The translations under genes and the position numbers were made by a program. A stretch of DNA of 24,507 nt from DASWHK01 sp036398215 (GTDB taxonomy: Bacteria > Acidobacteriota > UBA890), in contig DASWHK010000206.1 of assembly GCA_036398215.1 (NCBI GenBank), forward strand, positions 1-24,507, given 5' to 3'. Under the pieces are notes generated by a model, which was not told the origin of the DNA, ran no database searches, and saw nothing but the letters and a program-made list of their open reading frames with translations. This document shows positions 15,684 through 22,333 of this stretch, piece by piece; position 1 is the first letter of the stretch; every line of letters begins with the position of its first letter.

Positions 15684-16588
15684 CGCCCGTCGACCACGAG
15701 GTCGAGCGGACCGCGGCGCTGCGGAGACGCGTCGCCGCCCACTACGACGAGCTAACCCCCTACTACGCGGAGCTGTGGGGGGAGCACATCCATCACGGGC
15801 TCTACGAGACCGGCGCCGAGAGCCGCCGCGAAGCGACCGAGAAGCTGATCCGGTTGGTGGCGGAAGGCTGCCGCATCGAGCCCGGCGCGCGGGTCCTGGA
15901 CGTTGGCTGTGGCCTCGGCGGAACGTCGCGCTGGCTGGACCGCACCTTCGGCTGCCGCGCCGTCGGGTTGACGATCAGCGAGGTACAGGCGGGCATGGCG
16001 CGCGATCGTTCGCGGGCCGGCGGTCCGGCGGAGGCCGGCGATTCCGGCGACTCTCAGGTACGAGGATCTTTCGCCGGCGAGACCGGTGGTCTGCGCTTCG
16101 TCGTCGGCGACGCAGCCAACCTGCCCCTCCGCGGCCCCTTCGATGCCATCCTCGCCATCGAGGTCCTCTCGCACGTCGGCGACCGCGGCGGCTTTTTCCG
16201 CGACGCCGCTGGCGTGCTCGCTCCCGGCGGGCGGATCGGCATCGCCGCCTGGCTCAAGGCCAGCGCCTTGAGCCCCGCGGCGGAGCGCCGCTGCATCGCC
16301 CCGATCGAGACGGGGATGCTGGTCTCGCTCCCGACCCGCGAGGAGTACGAGCGCCATCTGGCCGCCCGAGGCCTGCAGCTCGAGTCCTACGGCGACATCA
16401 GCGCCGAGGTGGCGCGCACCTGGGACCTCTGCCTCGAGCTCATCCGCGATCGCGCCCTATGGCGGGTGGCGCGCCAGCGCGGACCCGACGTCGTCGCCTT
16501 CCTGGGCTCGTTCCGGGCGATGCGGCGCGGCTTTGCCAGCGGCGCGTTTCGCTATGCCGTCCTGCACGCCGGAAAACCGGCCGCATGA
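15650..16588 (+). CDS. SAM-dependent class I methyltransferase (tocopherol/sarcosine-methyltransferase-like)
   Basis: The product is about 312 aa. After a short Pro-rich start, residues 20-60 hold a helix with HYDELTPYYAELWG and HIHHGLYETG, a pattern shared by gamma-tocopherol, sterol and glycine/sarcosine-type methyltransferases. Motif I is VLDVGCGLGG at residues 82-91, followed by GLTISEVQAGMA, an acidic motif near GDAANLPL, and IEVLSHVGD as the post-II region. These indicate a Rossmann-like SAM fold acting on a small molecule in the cytoplasm. A roughly 25-residue Gly/Ser/Glu-rich insertion (around residues 120-145) separates beta strands 2 and 3. TTG 15650 is the only plausible start before the conserved helix, and it lies in the duplicated leader. 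The stop is 6 bp from the convergent HbpS-like gene. The substrate is unknown. Confidence 0.85.
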   Translation: MSDDDSRPRPAAPVDHEVERTAALRRRVAAHYDELTPYYAELWGEHIHHGLYETGAESRREATEKLIRLVAEGCRIEPGARVLDVGCGLGGTSRWLDRTFGCRAVGLTISEVQAGMARDRSRAGGPAEAGDSGDSQVRGSFAGETGGLRFVVGDAANLPLRGPFDAILAIEVLSHVGDRGGFFRDAAGVLAPGGRIGIAAWLKASALSPAAERRCIAPIETGMLVSLPTREEYERHLAARGLQLESYGDISAEVARTWDLCLELIRDRALWRVARQRGPDVVAFLGSFRAMRRGFASGAFRYAVLHAGKPAA

Positions 16589-16612
16589 GACTCGCTATCG
16601 CTCGAGTGCGGC
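16580..16612. terminator. Weak candidate bidirectional hairpin between convergent genes
   Basis: GCCGC (16580-16584) and ACTCG (16590-16594) can pair with CGAGT (16603-16607) and GCGGC (16608-16612), with a one-sided bulge. It spans the ends of the converging methyltransferase and HbpS-like genes. There is no T-tract, so its function is doubtful. Confidence 0.25.
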
Positions 16613-17068
16613 GGCCCCGGCGAGGGCGCACTGGGCGTCCTGCTCGCCGGTGACACCGCTGACCCCCACGGCGCCGACAATCTGGCCCTCGAACATCAGC
16701 GGCACGCCTCCCTGCAGCGGCATGAAGCCGTCGATCGGCAGCAGCGCCGTGCGCCCGCCGGAGACCTCATCCTCGAGGTCCTTGGTCGGTCCCTGGAAGT
16801 AGGCGGCGGTGCGCGCTTTGCGGATGGCGATGTCGGTGGCCACCAGCTTGGCGCCGTCCATGCGCTGGAAGAGCAACAACTGGCCGCTGTCGTCGAGAAC
16901 GGCGATCGATACCGCCCAGCCGTTGCGCGTGGCCTCGGCCTCCGCCGCGGCGGCGACGCGCTTGGCGGCCTCAAGCGTCAACACCGGCTTGGTGGGCAGC
17001 TGCGACTGGGCGGCGGCCGTCATTGGCCCGGCGAGCGCGAGTCCGGCGATGAGGATCTTGGTGAGCAT
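16595..17068 (-). CDS. Exported GlcG/HbpS-family (DUF336) protein
   Basis: The product is 157 aa, a normal family length. Residues 1-21 (MLTKILIAGLALAGPMTAAAQ) form a Sec signal peptide, so it is periplasmic. The mature part shows family features: LTLEAAKRVAAAAEAEA at the start, VSIAVLDDSGQLLLFQRMDGA, the DIAIRKARTAAYF helix, and the closing GAVGVSGVTGEQDAQCALAGAAAL. Members include the heme-binding redox sensor component HbpS and the uncharacterised GlcG; some bind corrinoids or other small ligands. ATG 17068 has GAGGAG upstream. It is convergent with the methyltransferase and divergent from the Gfo/Idh oxidoreductase. Heme binding would suit a locus with a secreted cytochrome, but that is inference. 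Confidence 0.88.
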   Translation of the reverse strand: MLTKILIAGLALAGPMTAAAQSQLPTKPVLTLEAAKRVAAAAEAEATRNGWAVSIAVLDDSGQLLLFQRMDGAKLVATDIAIRKARTAAYFQGPTKDLEDEVSGGRTALLPIDGFMPLQGGVPLMFEGQIVGAVGVSGVTGEQDAQCALAGAAALER

Positions 17069-17199
17069 GACACGAGTCTCCTCGGCAAGGTGTGGGTTCT
17101 CCGGGTCGGTAACGGCTTTCGCCGGAGGCTACTACACTTCCATGCACGGCCTGCTAGGTTTGTCAGCGCGGCGGAGCGTCGATACGCTTGCCCGATGGC

Positions 17200-17206
17200 G
17201 AGGAAA
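17200..17206 (+). promoter_or_regulatory. Ribosome binding site of the Gfo/Idh/MocA gene
   Basis: GAGGAAA ends 2 nt before ATG 17209 (its GAGGA core ends 4 nt before). It favours this start over the in-frame TTG at 17188. Confidence 0.6.
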
Positions 17207-17208
17207 CG

Positions 17209-18237
17209 ATGAAGAAGGTGCGCTGGGGGGTGCTCGGGGTGGCGAAGATCGCCATCGAGAAGGTGATTCCGGCGATGCAGGGCGGCGAGTACGCGGAGGT
17301 CGTTGCCATCGCCTCGCGCGATCCGGCGAAGGCCGCGGCCGCGGCCACCGAGCTGGGGCTGGCGAAGGCCTACGGGTCCTACGACGAGCTGCTGGCGGCG
17401 CCGGACATCGAGGCGATCTACAACCCCCTGCCCAACCACCTGCACCGCGATTGGACGATGGCCGCCGCCGAGCGCGGCAAGCACGTGCTGTGCGAGAAGC
17501 CCATCGGCATGTCCGCGGCCGAGTGCGAGAAGCTGATCGCGGCGCGCGACCGCACCGGCGTCAAGATCCAGGAAGCCTTCATGGTGCGCACGCACCCGCA
17601 ATGGCTGCGGGCGATGGAGATCTGCCGATCGGGGCGCCTCGGGGAGGTGCGCTCCTACATGGGCTACTTCAGCTATTACAACGACGATCCGGACGACATC
17701 CGCAACATCGCCGAGGCCGGCGGCGGCGGCCTGATGGACATCGGCTGCTACCTGCTGACCACGTCGCGGATGATCTTCGACGAGGAGCCCCGGCGGGTGA
17801 TGGCGCTGATCGAGCGCGACCCGGTCGCCGCGGTGGACATCCTGACCTCGATGATCCTCGATTTTCCCTCGGGCCAGGCGATCGGCACCTGCAGCACGCG
17901 CCTGGTTCCCTATCAGCGCGTCCATGTCTTCGGCGCCAAGGGCCGGATCGAGATCGAGGTCCCGTTCAATGCCCCCAACGAGCGGCCCTGCCGGCTGTGG
18001 GTCGATGACGGGAGCGACCTTTTCGGCGGCGGGATCGAGACCATCGAGATCGCCACCTGTGACCAGTACCGGATCCAGGGCGAGGCGTTCTCGCGCGCCG
18101 TCCTGCAGGACGGCGAGGTCGCCTACCCGCTCGAGAAGTCGCTTGAAAACATGCGGCTGATCGAGGCCGCCTTCCGGTCGGCGGAGACCGGCAGGTGGGA
18201 AACGCCCGAGTCGAGCAAGCCGCCGGAGGCCCCCTGA
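17209..18237 (+). CDS. Gfo/Idh/MocA oxidoreductase (D-xylose/dihydrodiol dehydrogenase-like)
   Basis: The product is 342 aa, standard for the family. The N-terminal Rossmann fold binds NAD(P) (VRWGVLGVAKIA, then IASRDPAKAAA). The dinucleotide domain ends with the catalytic-lysine motif CEKPIG near residue 98. The C-terminal alpha/beta domain contains GGGGLMDIGCYLLTTSR, where the DIGCY pattern is characteristic of the D-xylose 1-dehydrogenase and dimeric dihydrodiol dehydrogenase subgroup. The expected role is NAD(P)-linked oxidation of a sugar or polyol in the cytoplasm. ATG 17209 was chosen because of the GAGGA before it; the longer TTG start adds only seven residues. The next gene, a xylulokinase, begins 6 bp after its stop, so the two form an operon. 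Xylose oxidation would give xylonate rather than xylulose, so the real substrate may be a different pentose or polyol. Confidence 0.88.
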   Translation: MKKVRWGVLGVAKIAIEKVIPAMQGGEYAEVVAIASRDPAKAAAAATELGLAKAYGSYDELLAAPDIEAIYNPLPNHLHRDWTMAAAERGKHVLCEKPIGMSAAECEKLIAARDRTGVKIQEAFMVRTHPQWLRAMEICRSGRLGEVRSYMGYFSYYNDDPDDIRNIAEAGGGGLMDIGCYLLTTSRMIFDEEPRRVMALIERDPVAAVDILTSMILDFPSGQAIGTCSTRLVPYQRVHVFGAKGRIEIEVPFNAPNERPCRLWVDDGSDLFGGGIETIEIATCDQYRIQGEAFSRAVLQDGEVAYPLEKSLENMRLIEAAFRSAETGRWETPESSKPPEAP

Positions 18238-18243
18238 TCGGTC

Positions 18244-19953
18244 ATGCCTCTGTATCTCGGACTCGATTCCAGCACCCAGAGCCTGACGGCGCTGCTCCTC
18301 GAAGTCGACGAGTCGCAGCCGCGCGCCGCGGCGGGGGGGCGCCTGCCCCGGGTGGTCTTCGAGCACTCGCTCGTCTTCGATGACGAGCTTGCCGAGTACG
18401 GGACACGGCACGGCGTGCTGCCGGCCGACGATCCGGCGGTGGCCGCTTCGCCGCCGTTGATGTGGGCCGAGGCGCTCGATCGGATGATGTCCCGCCTGTC
18501 GGCGGCGGATCTCGATCTCTCGCGGCTGGCGGCGATCTCGGGATCGGCGCAGCAGCACGGCAGCGTGTACTTGAGCGCCCGCTTCGCCGGCCGGCTCGCC
18601 GGGCTCGATCCCTCGCGGCCTCTCGCCGGGCAGCTCGCCGGCGATGGGGATGAGGCCGCCGGCGTGCTCTCGCGCCCGGTGGCGCCGATCTGGATGGACG
18701 CCAGCACGGCCGCGGAATGCCGCGAGATCAGCGCCGCCCTCGGCGGCGCCGAGCGCCTGGCGCAGCTCACCGGCTCGCGCGCCTTCGAGCGCTTCACGGG
18801 GCCGCAGATCCGCAAGCTCTTCAAGCGCGAGCCGGACGCCTGGGCGGCGACCGACCGCGTCCACCTGGTCAGCTCGTTTCTCGCCTCGCTGCTCATCGGC
18901 GCCCACGCCCCGCTCGACCCCGGCGACGCGTCGGGAATGAACCTCATGGACCTGGCGGCGCGCCGCTGGCTGCCGGAGGCGCTCGAGGCCACCGCCCCCG
19001 ACCTGGCGGCCAAGCTGCCGCCGATCGTCCCCGCCTCGACGCCCATCGGGCAGCTGGCTCCGTACTGGCGCTCGCGCTACGGCCTGCCGGCGGCTCGGGT
19101 CGTCGTCTGGTCGGGCGACAACCCCAGCAGCCTCATCGGCTCCGGCCTGGTTCGCGAGGGCCAGGTCGCCGTCTCGCTGGGAACCAGCGACACCGTGTTC
19201 GGCGTGATGCAGGCGCCGCGCGCCGATCGATCGGGGACCGGGCACGTGTTCGGGGCGCCGACCGGCGACTACATGGGTCTTACCTGCTTTCGCAACGGGT
19301 CGCTGGCGCGCGAGCGGATTCGCGACGAGCACGGCCTGGATTGGGAGGGCTTTTCGGCGGCCATACGAGCGACGCCGCCCGGCAACGACGGCGCCCTCGT
19401 GCTGCCCTGGTTCGAGCCGGAGATCACGCCTCACGTGGCCCAGCCGGGCGTTCACCGCCTTGGTCTCGAGCCCGGCGAGGCCGCCCGCAACGTCCGCGCC
19501 GTCGTCGAGGCCCAGATGATGGCGATGGCCGGCCATTCGCGCTGGATGGGTGTGGACTTCGAGATCATCCACGCGACCGGCGGTGGCGCGGTCAACCCCG
19601 AGATCCTGCAGGTCATGGCCGACGTCTTCGGCGTCGCCGTCCGCCGCCTCCAGGTGGGCAACTCCGCGGGCCTGGGAGCGGCGCTGCGGGCCTATCATGC
19701 CGACATGCTGGCCGGGCCCGGCGCCCCGTCCGCCGGCCTCCGCGCCGCCCCTACGGCTCGCCGGGGTGGGCCGGGTCAGGGCGATCAACGGCACCGGGAG
19801 ACCGACTGGAGCGTCATCGTCCGCGGCATCGCCGCGCCTACGGGCCCGACCGTCGAGCCGAACCCGGCCGCGGTGCGCGTCTACAGAGACCTGGCGCCCC
19901 GATATGCGGAGCTGGAGCGCCGTCATCGGACGCCGGCGGCGCCCGATGCCTAG
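18244..19953 (+). CDS. xylB: FGGY-family xylulokinase of the XYLB type
   Basis: The product is about 569 aa, longer than typical bacterial XylB (about 480-500) and nearer the animal XYLB size. Recognisable motifs in order are LGLDSSTQS (Asp8), SGSAQQHGSVYL, WMDASTAAECREI, LTGSRAFERFTGPQI, LVSSFLASLLIGAHAPLD, DASGMNLMDL, SGDNPSSLIGSGL with the probable catalytic base Asp292, VSLGTSDTVFG, CFRNGSLARERIRDE and ATGGGAVNPEILQVMADVF. From memory these match the human-type XYLB more closely than E. coli XylB. It phosphorylates D-xylulose, or a related ketose, to feed the pentose phosphate pathway. An Arg/Gly/Pro-rich insertion lies at about residues 490-525. It sits 6 bp after the Gfo/Idh gene. Confidence 0.9.
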   Translation: MPLYLGLDSSTQSLTALLLEVDESQPRAAAGGRLPRVVFEHSLVFDDELAEYGTRHGVLPADDPAVAASPPLMWAEALDRMMSRLSAADLDLSRLAAISGSAQQHGSVYLSARFAGRLAGLDPSRPLAGQLAGDGDEAAGVLSRPVAPIWMDASTAAECREISAALGGAERLAQLTGSRAFERFTGPQIRKLFKREPDAWAATDRVHLVSSFLASLLIGAHAPLDPGDASGMNLMDLAARRWLPEALEATAPDLAAKLPPIVPASTPIGQLAPYWRSRYGLPAARVVVWSGDNPSSLIGSGLVREGQVAVSLGTSDTVFGVMQAPRADRSGTGHVFGAPTGDYMGLTCFRNGSLARERIRDEHGLDWEGFSAAIRATPPGNDGALVLPWFEPEITPHVAQPGVHRLGLEPGEAARNVRAVVEAQMMAMAGHSRWMGVDFEIIHATGGGAVNPEILQVMADVFGVAVRRLQVGNSAGLGAALRAYHADMLAGPGAPSAGLRAAPTARRGGPGQGDQRHRETDWSVIVRGIAAPTGPTVEPNPAAVRVYRDLAPRYAELERRHRTPAAPDA

Positions 19954-19992
19954 CCCGACCTTAGGTGAACCTCACGCCGATCTAGATAGCGC

Positions 19993-21003
19993 TCAGCCGA
20001 TGATCTCCCGGAGCGCGACGATGAAGTCGCGGATCTCGGGCGCGTCCTGGGCCTCGGGGCTCTGCTCGAGGTACTTCTCGAAAGCCCCAACCGCCTTGGC
20101 GTACTCCCCGGCCTGGGCGTAGGCGTAGCCGATGTTCTTGTGCGCCATCGGATAGACCGGCTGGAGCTCGATCGCTCGCTCGATGAAGGGGATCCCGTCC
20201 TCGGCCGCACCGGCGTTCACCATCCCGACGCCGATGTTGTAGAGCGTCATCGGATCATCGGGGCTCCGCGCCAGCGCCGCCTGGAACTCCTTCGTCGCGG
20301 CCTCCGACTCGCCCAGCTCGCTATACGCATGGGCCAGCTCGATGTGTGAGTTGGCATCGTCAGGCTGGTACTCGACCCACTTGAGAAAGGCGTCGCGCGC
20401 CTGCTCGAAGCGGCGCAGCTCGAAGTGGGAACGACCGATCAGGGCGTGGAGGGCGCCCATCGCCTCGGCGTTTTCCGGCAACTGCTCGACCATGGGGAGC
20501 GCCTCCTGCAGGTGGGCGATTGCCTGGTCGAACTGGCCCGCTGTGAAGGCATCGTAACCGGCCTGATAACTCTCGTTGAGGAGGTTGGCCCGCGCCACCT
20601 CGGGCACGGGCTCGACGGGCTTCAACGTCATGTCGATGCGGACCGGCCCGGCTTTCAGGTCGCGTCGCTCGACCACCTCCTGGTAGCCCGCCAGCTGGAA
20701 GATGATCTGCGTGTCGCCCAGGCGCACGCTGCGGGCGAAATATTGGCCGTCCTCGTCGGTGATGAGCTCGACGGGCGCGACCTCGGCCCCCAGCCTTTGC
20801 ATCACCGCGTCGATCGTTACCTTGACCCCCTCGAGCGGCTTGCCGTCAGGGTCGGTGACGAAGCCGGAAACGCGGGCGTTCCACTGCATTGCCACCACTT
20901 CGGCCGGTAGCAAAAACGCCAGCACCAGGAGGGTAAGCCCGCCGAGCAGGAAGCTCCGGAATGCGCACCTCGACCCCGACCCCACGACCTGTCCTTTCTT
21001 CAT
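19993..21003 (-). CDS. Exported TPR protein with carboxypeptidase-regulatory-like domain
   Basis: The product is 336 aa. An N-terminal hydrophobic segment (FLLGGLTLLVLAFLLPAEVVA, about residues 17-38) is a signal peptide or anchor. Residues 42-115 form a carboxypeptidase-regulatory-like beta domain (VSGFVTDPDGKPLEGVKVTI, then DEDGQYF and FQLAGYQEV). About five TPR units follow (e.g. YQAGYDAFTAGQFDQAIAHL, YNIGVGMVNAGAAEDGIPFI, KNIGYAYAQAGEYAKAVGAF) to the C-terminus. It is probably a periplasmic interaction scaffold. The start at ATG 21003 is fixed by AAGGAGGA upstream; a longer frame from 21054 would place extra residues before the signal. It follows the other TPR gene after 71 bp on the same strand. 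The beta domain is the type seen at the N-terminus of Oar-like receptors, as encoded nearby. The function is not known. Confidence 0.87.
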   Translation of the reverse strand: MKKGQVVGSGSRCAFRSFLLGGLTLLVLAFLLPAEVVAMQWNARVSGFVTDPDGKPLEGVKVTIDAVMQRLGAEVAPVELITDEDGQYFARSVRLGDTQIIFQLAGYQEVVERRDLKAGPVRIDMTLKPVEPVPEVARANLLNESYQAGYDAFTAGQFDQAIAHLQEALPMVEQLPENAEAMGALHALIGRSHFELRRFEQARDAFLKWVEYQPDDANSHIELAHAYSELGESEAATKEFQAALARSPDDPMTLYNIGVGMVNAGAAEDGIPFIERAIELQPVYPMAHKNIGYAYAQAGEYAKAVGAFEKYLEQSPEAQDAPEIRDFIVALREIIG

Positions 21004-21005
21004 GC

Positions 21006-21013
21006 TCCTCCTT
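21006..21013 (-). promoter_or_regulatory. Ribosome binding site of the TPR/regulatory-domain gene
   Basis: Read on the minus strand, AAGGAGGA lies 2 nt before ATG 21003 (spacing 2-4 nt depending on the paired core). It supports the shorter frame. Confidence 0.7.
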
Positions 21014-21074
21014 CGCTCACAACCGGCTTCCAGGCCCCTAGGAGGCAGACCCATCGGAGTTTCACCACGGCCTC

Positions 21075-22037
21075 CTAGCGCCTCGGTTCTCGTTCAGCCA
21101 TCCACGCCGCCAGGTCGGTTACGTAGCGTCGCAGCACTCCCTGGATCGCCGTGGTCGCGCTGATGTCCTCGAAGCTGATGTTGGCTCGGTAGACGACCTC
21201 GCGGCTCTCGATGTCGATCAATCGGAAGTAGCCGGACGCGCTGCGCCCAGAGGTGCGCTCCGCACCCACGCCGCTCTCGATATCGGTGATCGAGATCGCC
21301 AGGATGAACTTGGCCCGGCCCGGCTGAACGACGACCGCGAACCGGTTCGATTCGGCCAGGGCCGAGCGCATCTGGCGCTCCAGCCGGACCAAGTCCGGCC
21401 CGCTCGAGTTCAGCGCCGAGTCCTCCAGGTGAGTGGCCCGTCCGCTGCGCACGCCACCGGGGTCAGTCCCCGTAGTACCCGGGTTGAAGTTGGTGGGCAG
21501 CTCGGCCTGGGCCCTGGCATCGCTGTCTTCCGCGGTGGCAACGAACACCGGTGCAGCGTTGATGCGGATCGCGAAGTCGTCCGGCGGCGGTGACTCATTG
21601 TACATGTCGAGCATGTTCTGCCGCATGTCCTCGCCGGCGAGCTGCGCCTTGATCGCCTGGTCCCAGGCGGTCTGCCAATCTGACACCTGGGCGGCGGCCA
21701 TCGACGCGAGCCGGTGGGTGTGGCCGTGACCCGCGTTGAGCTCGGCAGCGAGAACCAGAGCGTCACGCGATTCCTGCCACCTGTCGAGGATGCCGAGCAC
21801 GCGGCCGCGCTGGTAGTGGGCCTCCCAATACTCCGGGTCGGCGGCGATCGCTCGATCGAGCTGTTGGAGGGCTTCTGCGAAACGGTTCCCTTCGATCAGC
21901 TTGACGCCCTGCTCGGTGGCACGGGCGGCCTCGCGTGCGCCTCCCTGGGCAGTGCCGGCAGCGACAGACGGCGCGACCACAAGCAGGGCAGCGGCGGCGA
22001 TGCCGATGAATTTTCGTGAATCTTTTCGAGTGGGCAT
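21075..22037 (-). CDS. Exported TPR protein with an unassigned C-terminal domain
   Basis: The product is 320 aa. Residues 1-30 form a signal peptide (FIGIAAAALLVVAPSVAAG). About three TPR-like units cover residues 35-140 (VKLIEGNRFAEALQQLDRAI, YWEAHYQRGRVLGILDRWQE). A Pro/Asn/Gly-rich linker follows. The C-terminal roughly 110 residues (LVRLERQMRSALAESNRFAV, then ISITDIESG, GYFRLIDIESREVVYRANI and a final helix) recall CsgG/LpoB-like periplasmic domains, but this is only a pattern resemblance. ATG 22037 was chosen over ATG 22046 because GGAG lies just before it. It is upstream of, and probably co-transcribed with, the second TPR gene. It lies beyond a terminator from the receptor gene, so it needs its own promoter in 22047-22166. 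Confidence 0.82.
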   Translation of the reverse strand: MPTRKDSRKFIGIAAAALLVVAPSVAAGTAQGGAREAARATEQGVKLIEGNRFAEALQQLDRAIAADPEYWEAHYQRGRVLGILDRWQESRDALVLAAELNAGHGHTHRLASMAAAQVSDWQTAWDQAIKAQLAGEDMRQNMLDMYNESPPPDDFAIRINAAPVFVATAEDSDARAQAELPTNFNPGTTGTDPGGVRSGRATHLEDSALNSSGPDLVRLERQMRSALAESNRFAVVVQPGRAKFILAISITDIESGVGAERTSGRSASGYFRLIDIESREVVYRANISFEDISATTAIQGVLRRYVTDLAAWMAEREPRR

Positions 22038-22046
22038 GGTCTCCAT

Positions 22047-22166
22047 CCCGGTCTGGGACCAGCTTAGCGCACCAGGGCAGCCTCGACCACTTGCCTGTGG
22101 CAGTTCGTTGGAGGGTGCGCCGGCCCGTAGCCTGCTAGACCCTTGCGGGATTCGCTGCCAAAGGAG
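22047..22166 (-). promoter_or_regulatory. Probable promoter region of the TPR operon
   Basis: This segment lies between the receptor terminator and the first TPR gene, so it should hold that operon's promoter. Reading the minus strand, TGGTCG, 17 bp and TAAGCT give only a weak match to -35 and -10 elements. No operator is evident. Confidence 0.25.
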
Positions 22167-22209
22167 AAAAAAGCCAAGGCCGCGGGGGCGTGTTTGCCGC
22201 GGGCTTGGC
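22167..22209 (-). terminator. Rho-independent terminator of the TonB-dependent receptor gene
   Basis: On the minus strand a 13-bp GC-rich stem (22197-22209 with 22173-22185, one mismatch, 11-nt loop) is followed at once by six T residues (22172-22167). It begins 104 bp after the receptor stop codon and should insulate the TPR operon. Confidence 0.88.
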
Positions 22210-22293
22210 GCAGCGATTCACTCTGCCGAACTCGCTGCCACGGCCGAGGGCGGTGTTGAGGCCACCCTCAGCCGTGCAGCAAGACTCGGTCCT

Positions 22294-22333
22294 CTAGTAG
22301 TTCAACCTGACGCCTAGTAGTTCAACCTGACGC
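22294..22333. repeat. 20-bp perfect tandem duplication of the receptor gene 3-prime end
   Basis: Identical 20-bp units occupy 22294-22313 and 22314-22333. On the minus strand each encodes VRLNY and the TAG stop. The second copy lies just after the real stop, so the protein is unchanged. A replication-slippage origin is likely. Confidence 0.9.

Noticed and set aside
13202..15742. An 846-codon minus-strand frame with Leu/Phe-rich stretches
   Set aside because: It is the reverse of the ankyrin gene; the hydrophobic runs mirror the Glu/Lys tract. No ribosome binding site or recognisable family.
17020..19926. A 968-codon open frame on the minus strand
   Set aside because: It is antisense to the Gfo/Idh and xylulokinase genes, has His/Arg/Gly-rich composition without domains, and arises because GC-rich codons lack stops on the opposite strand.
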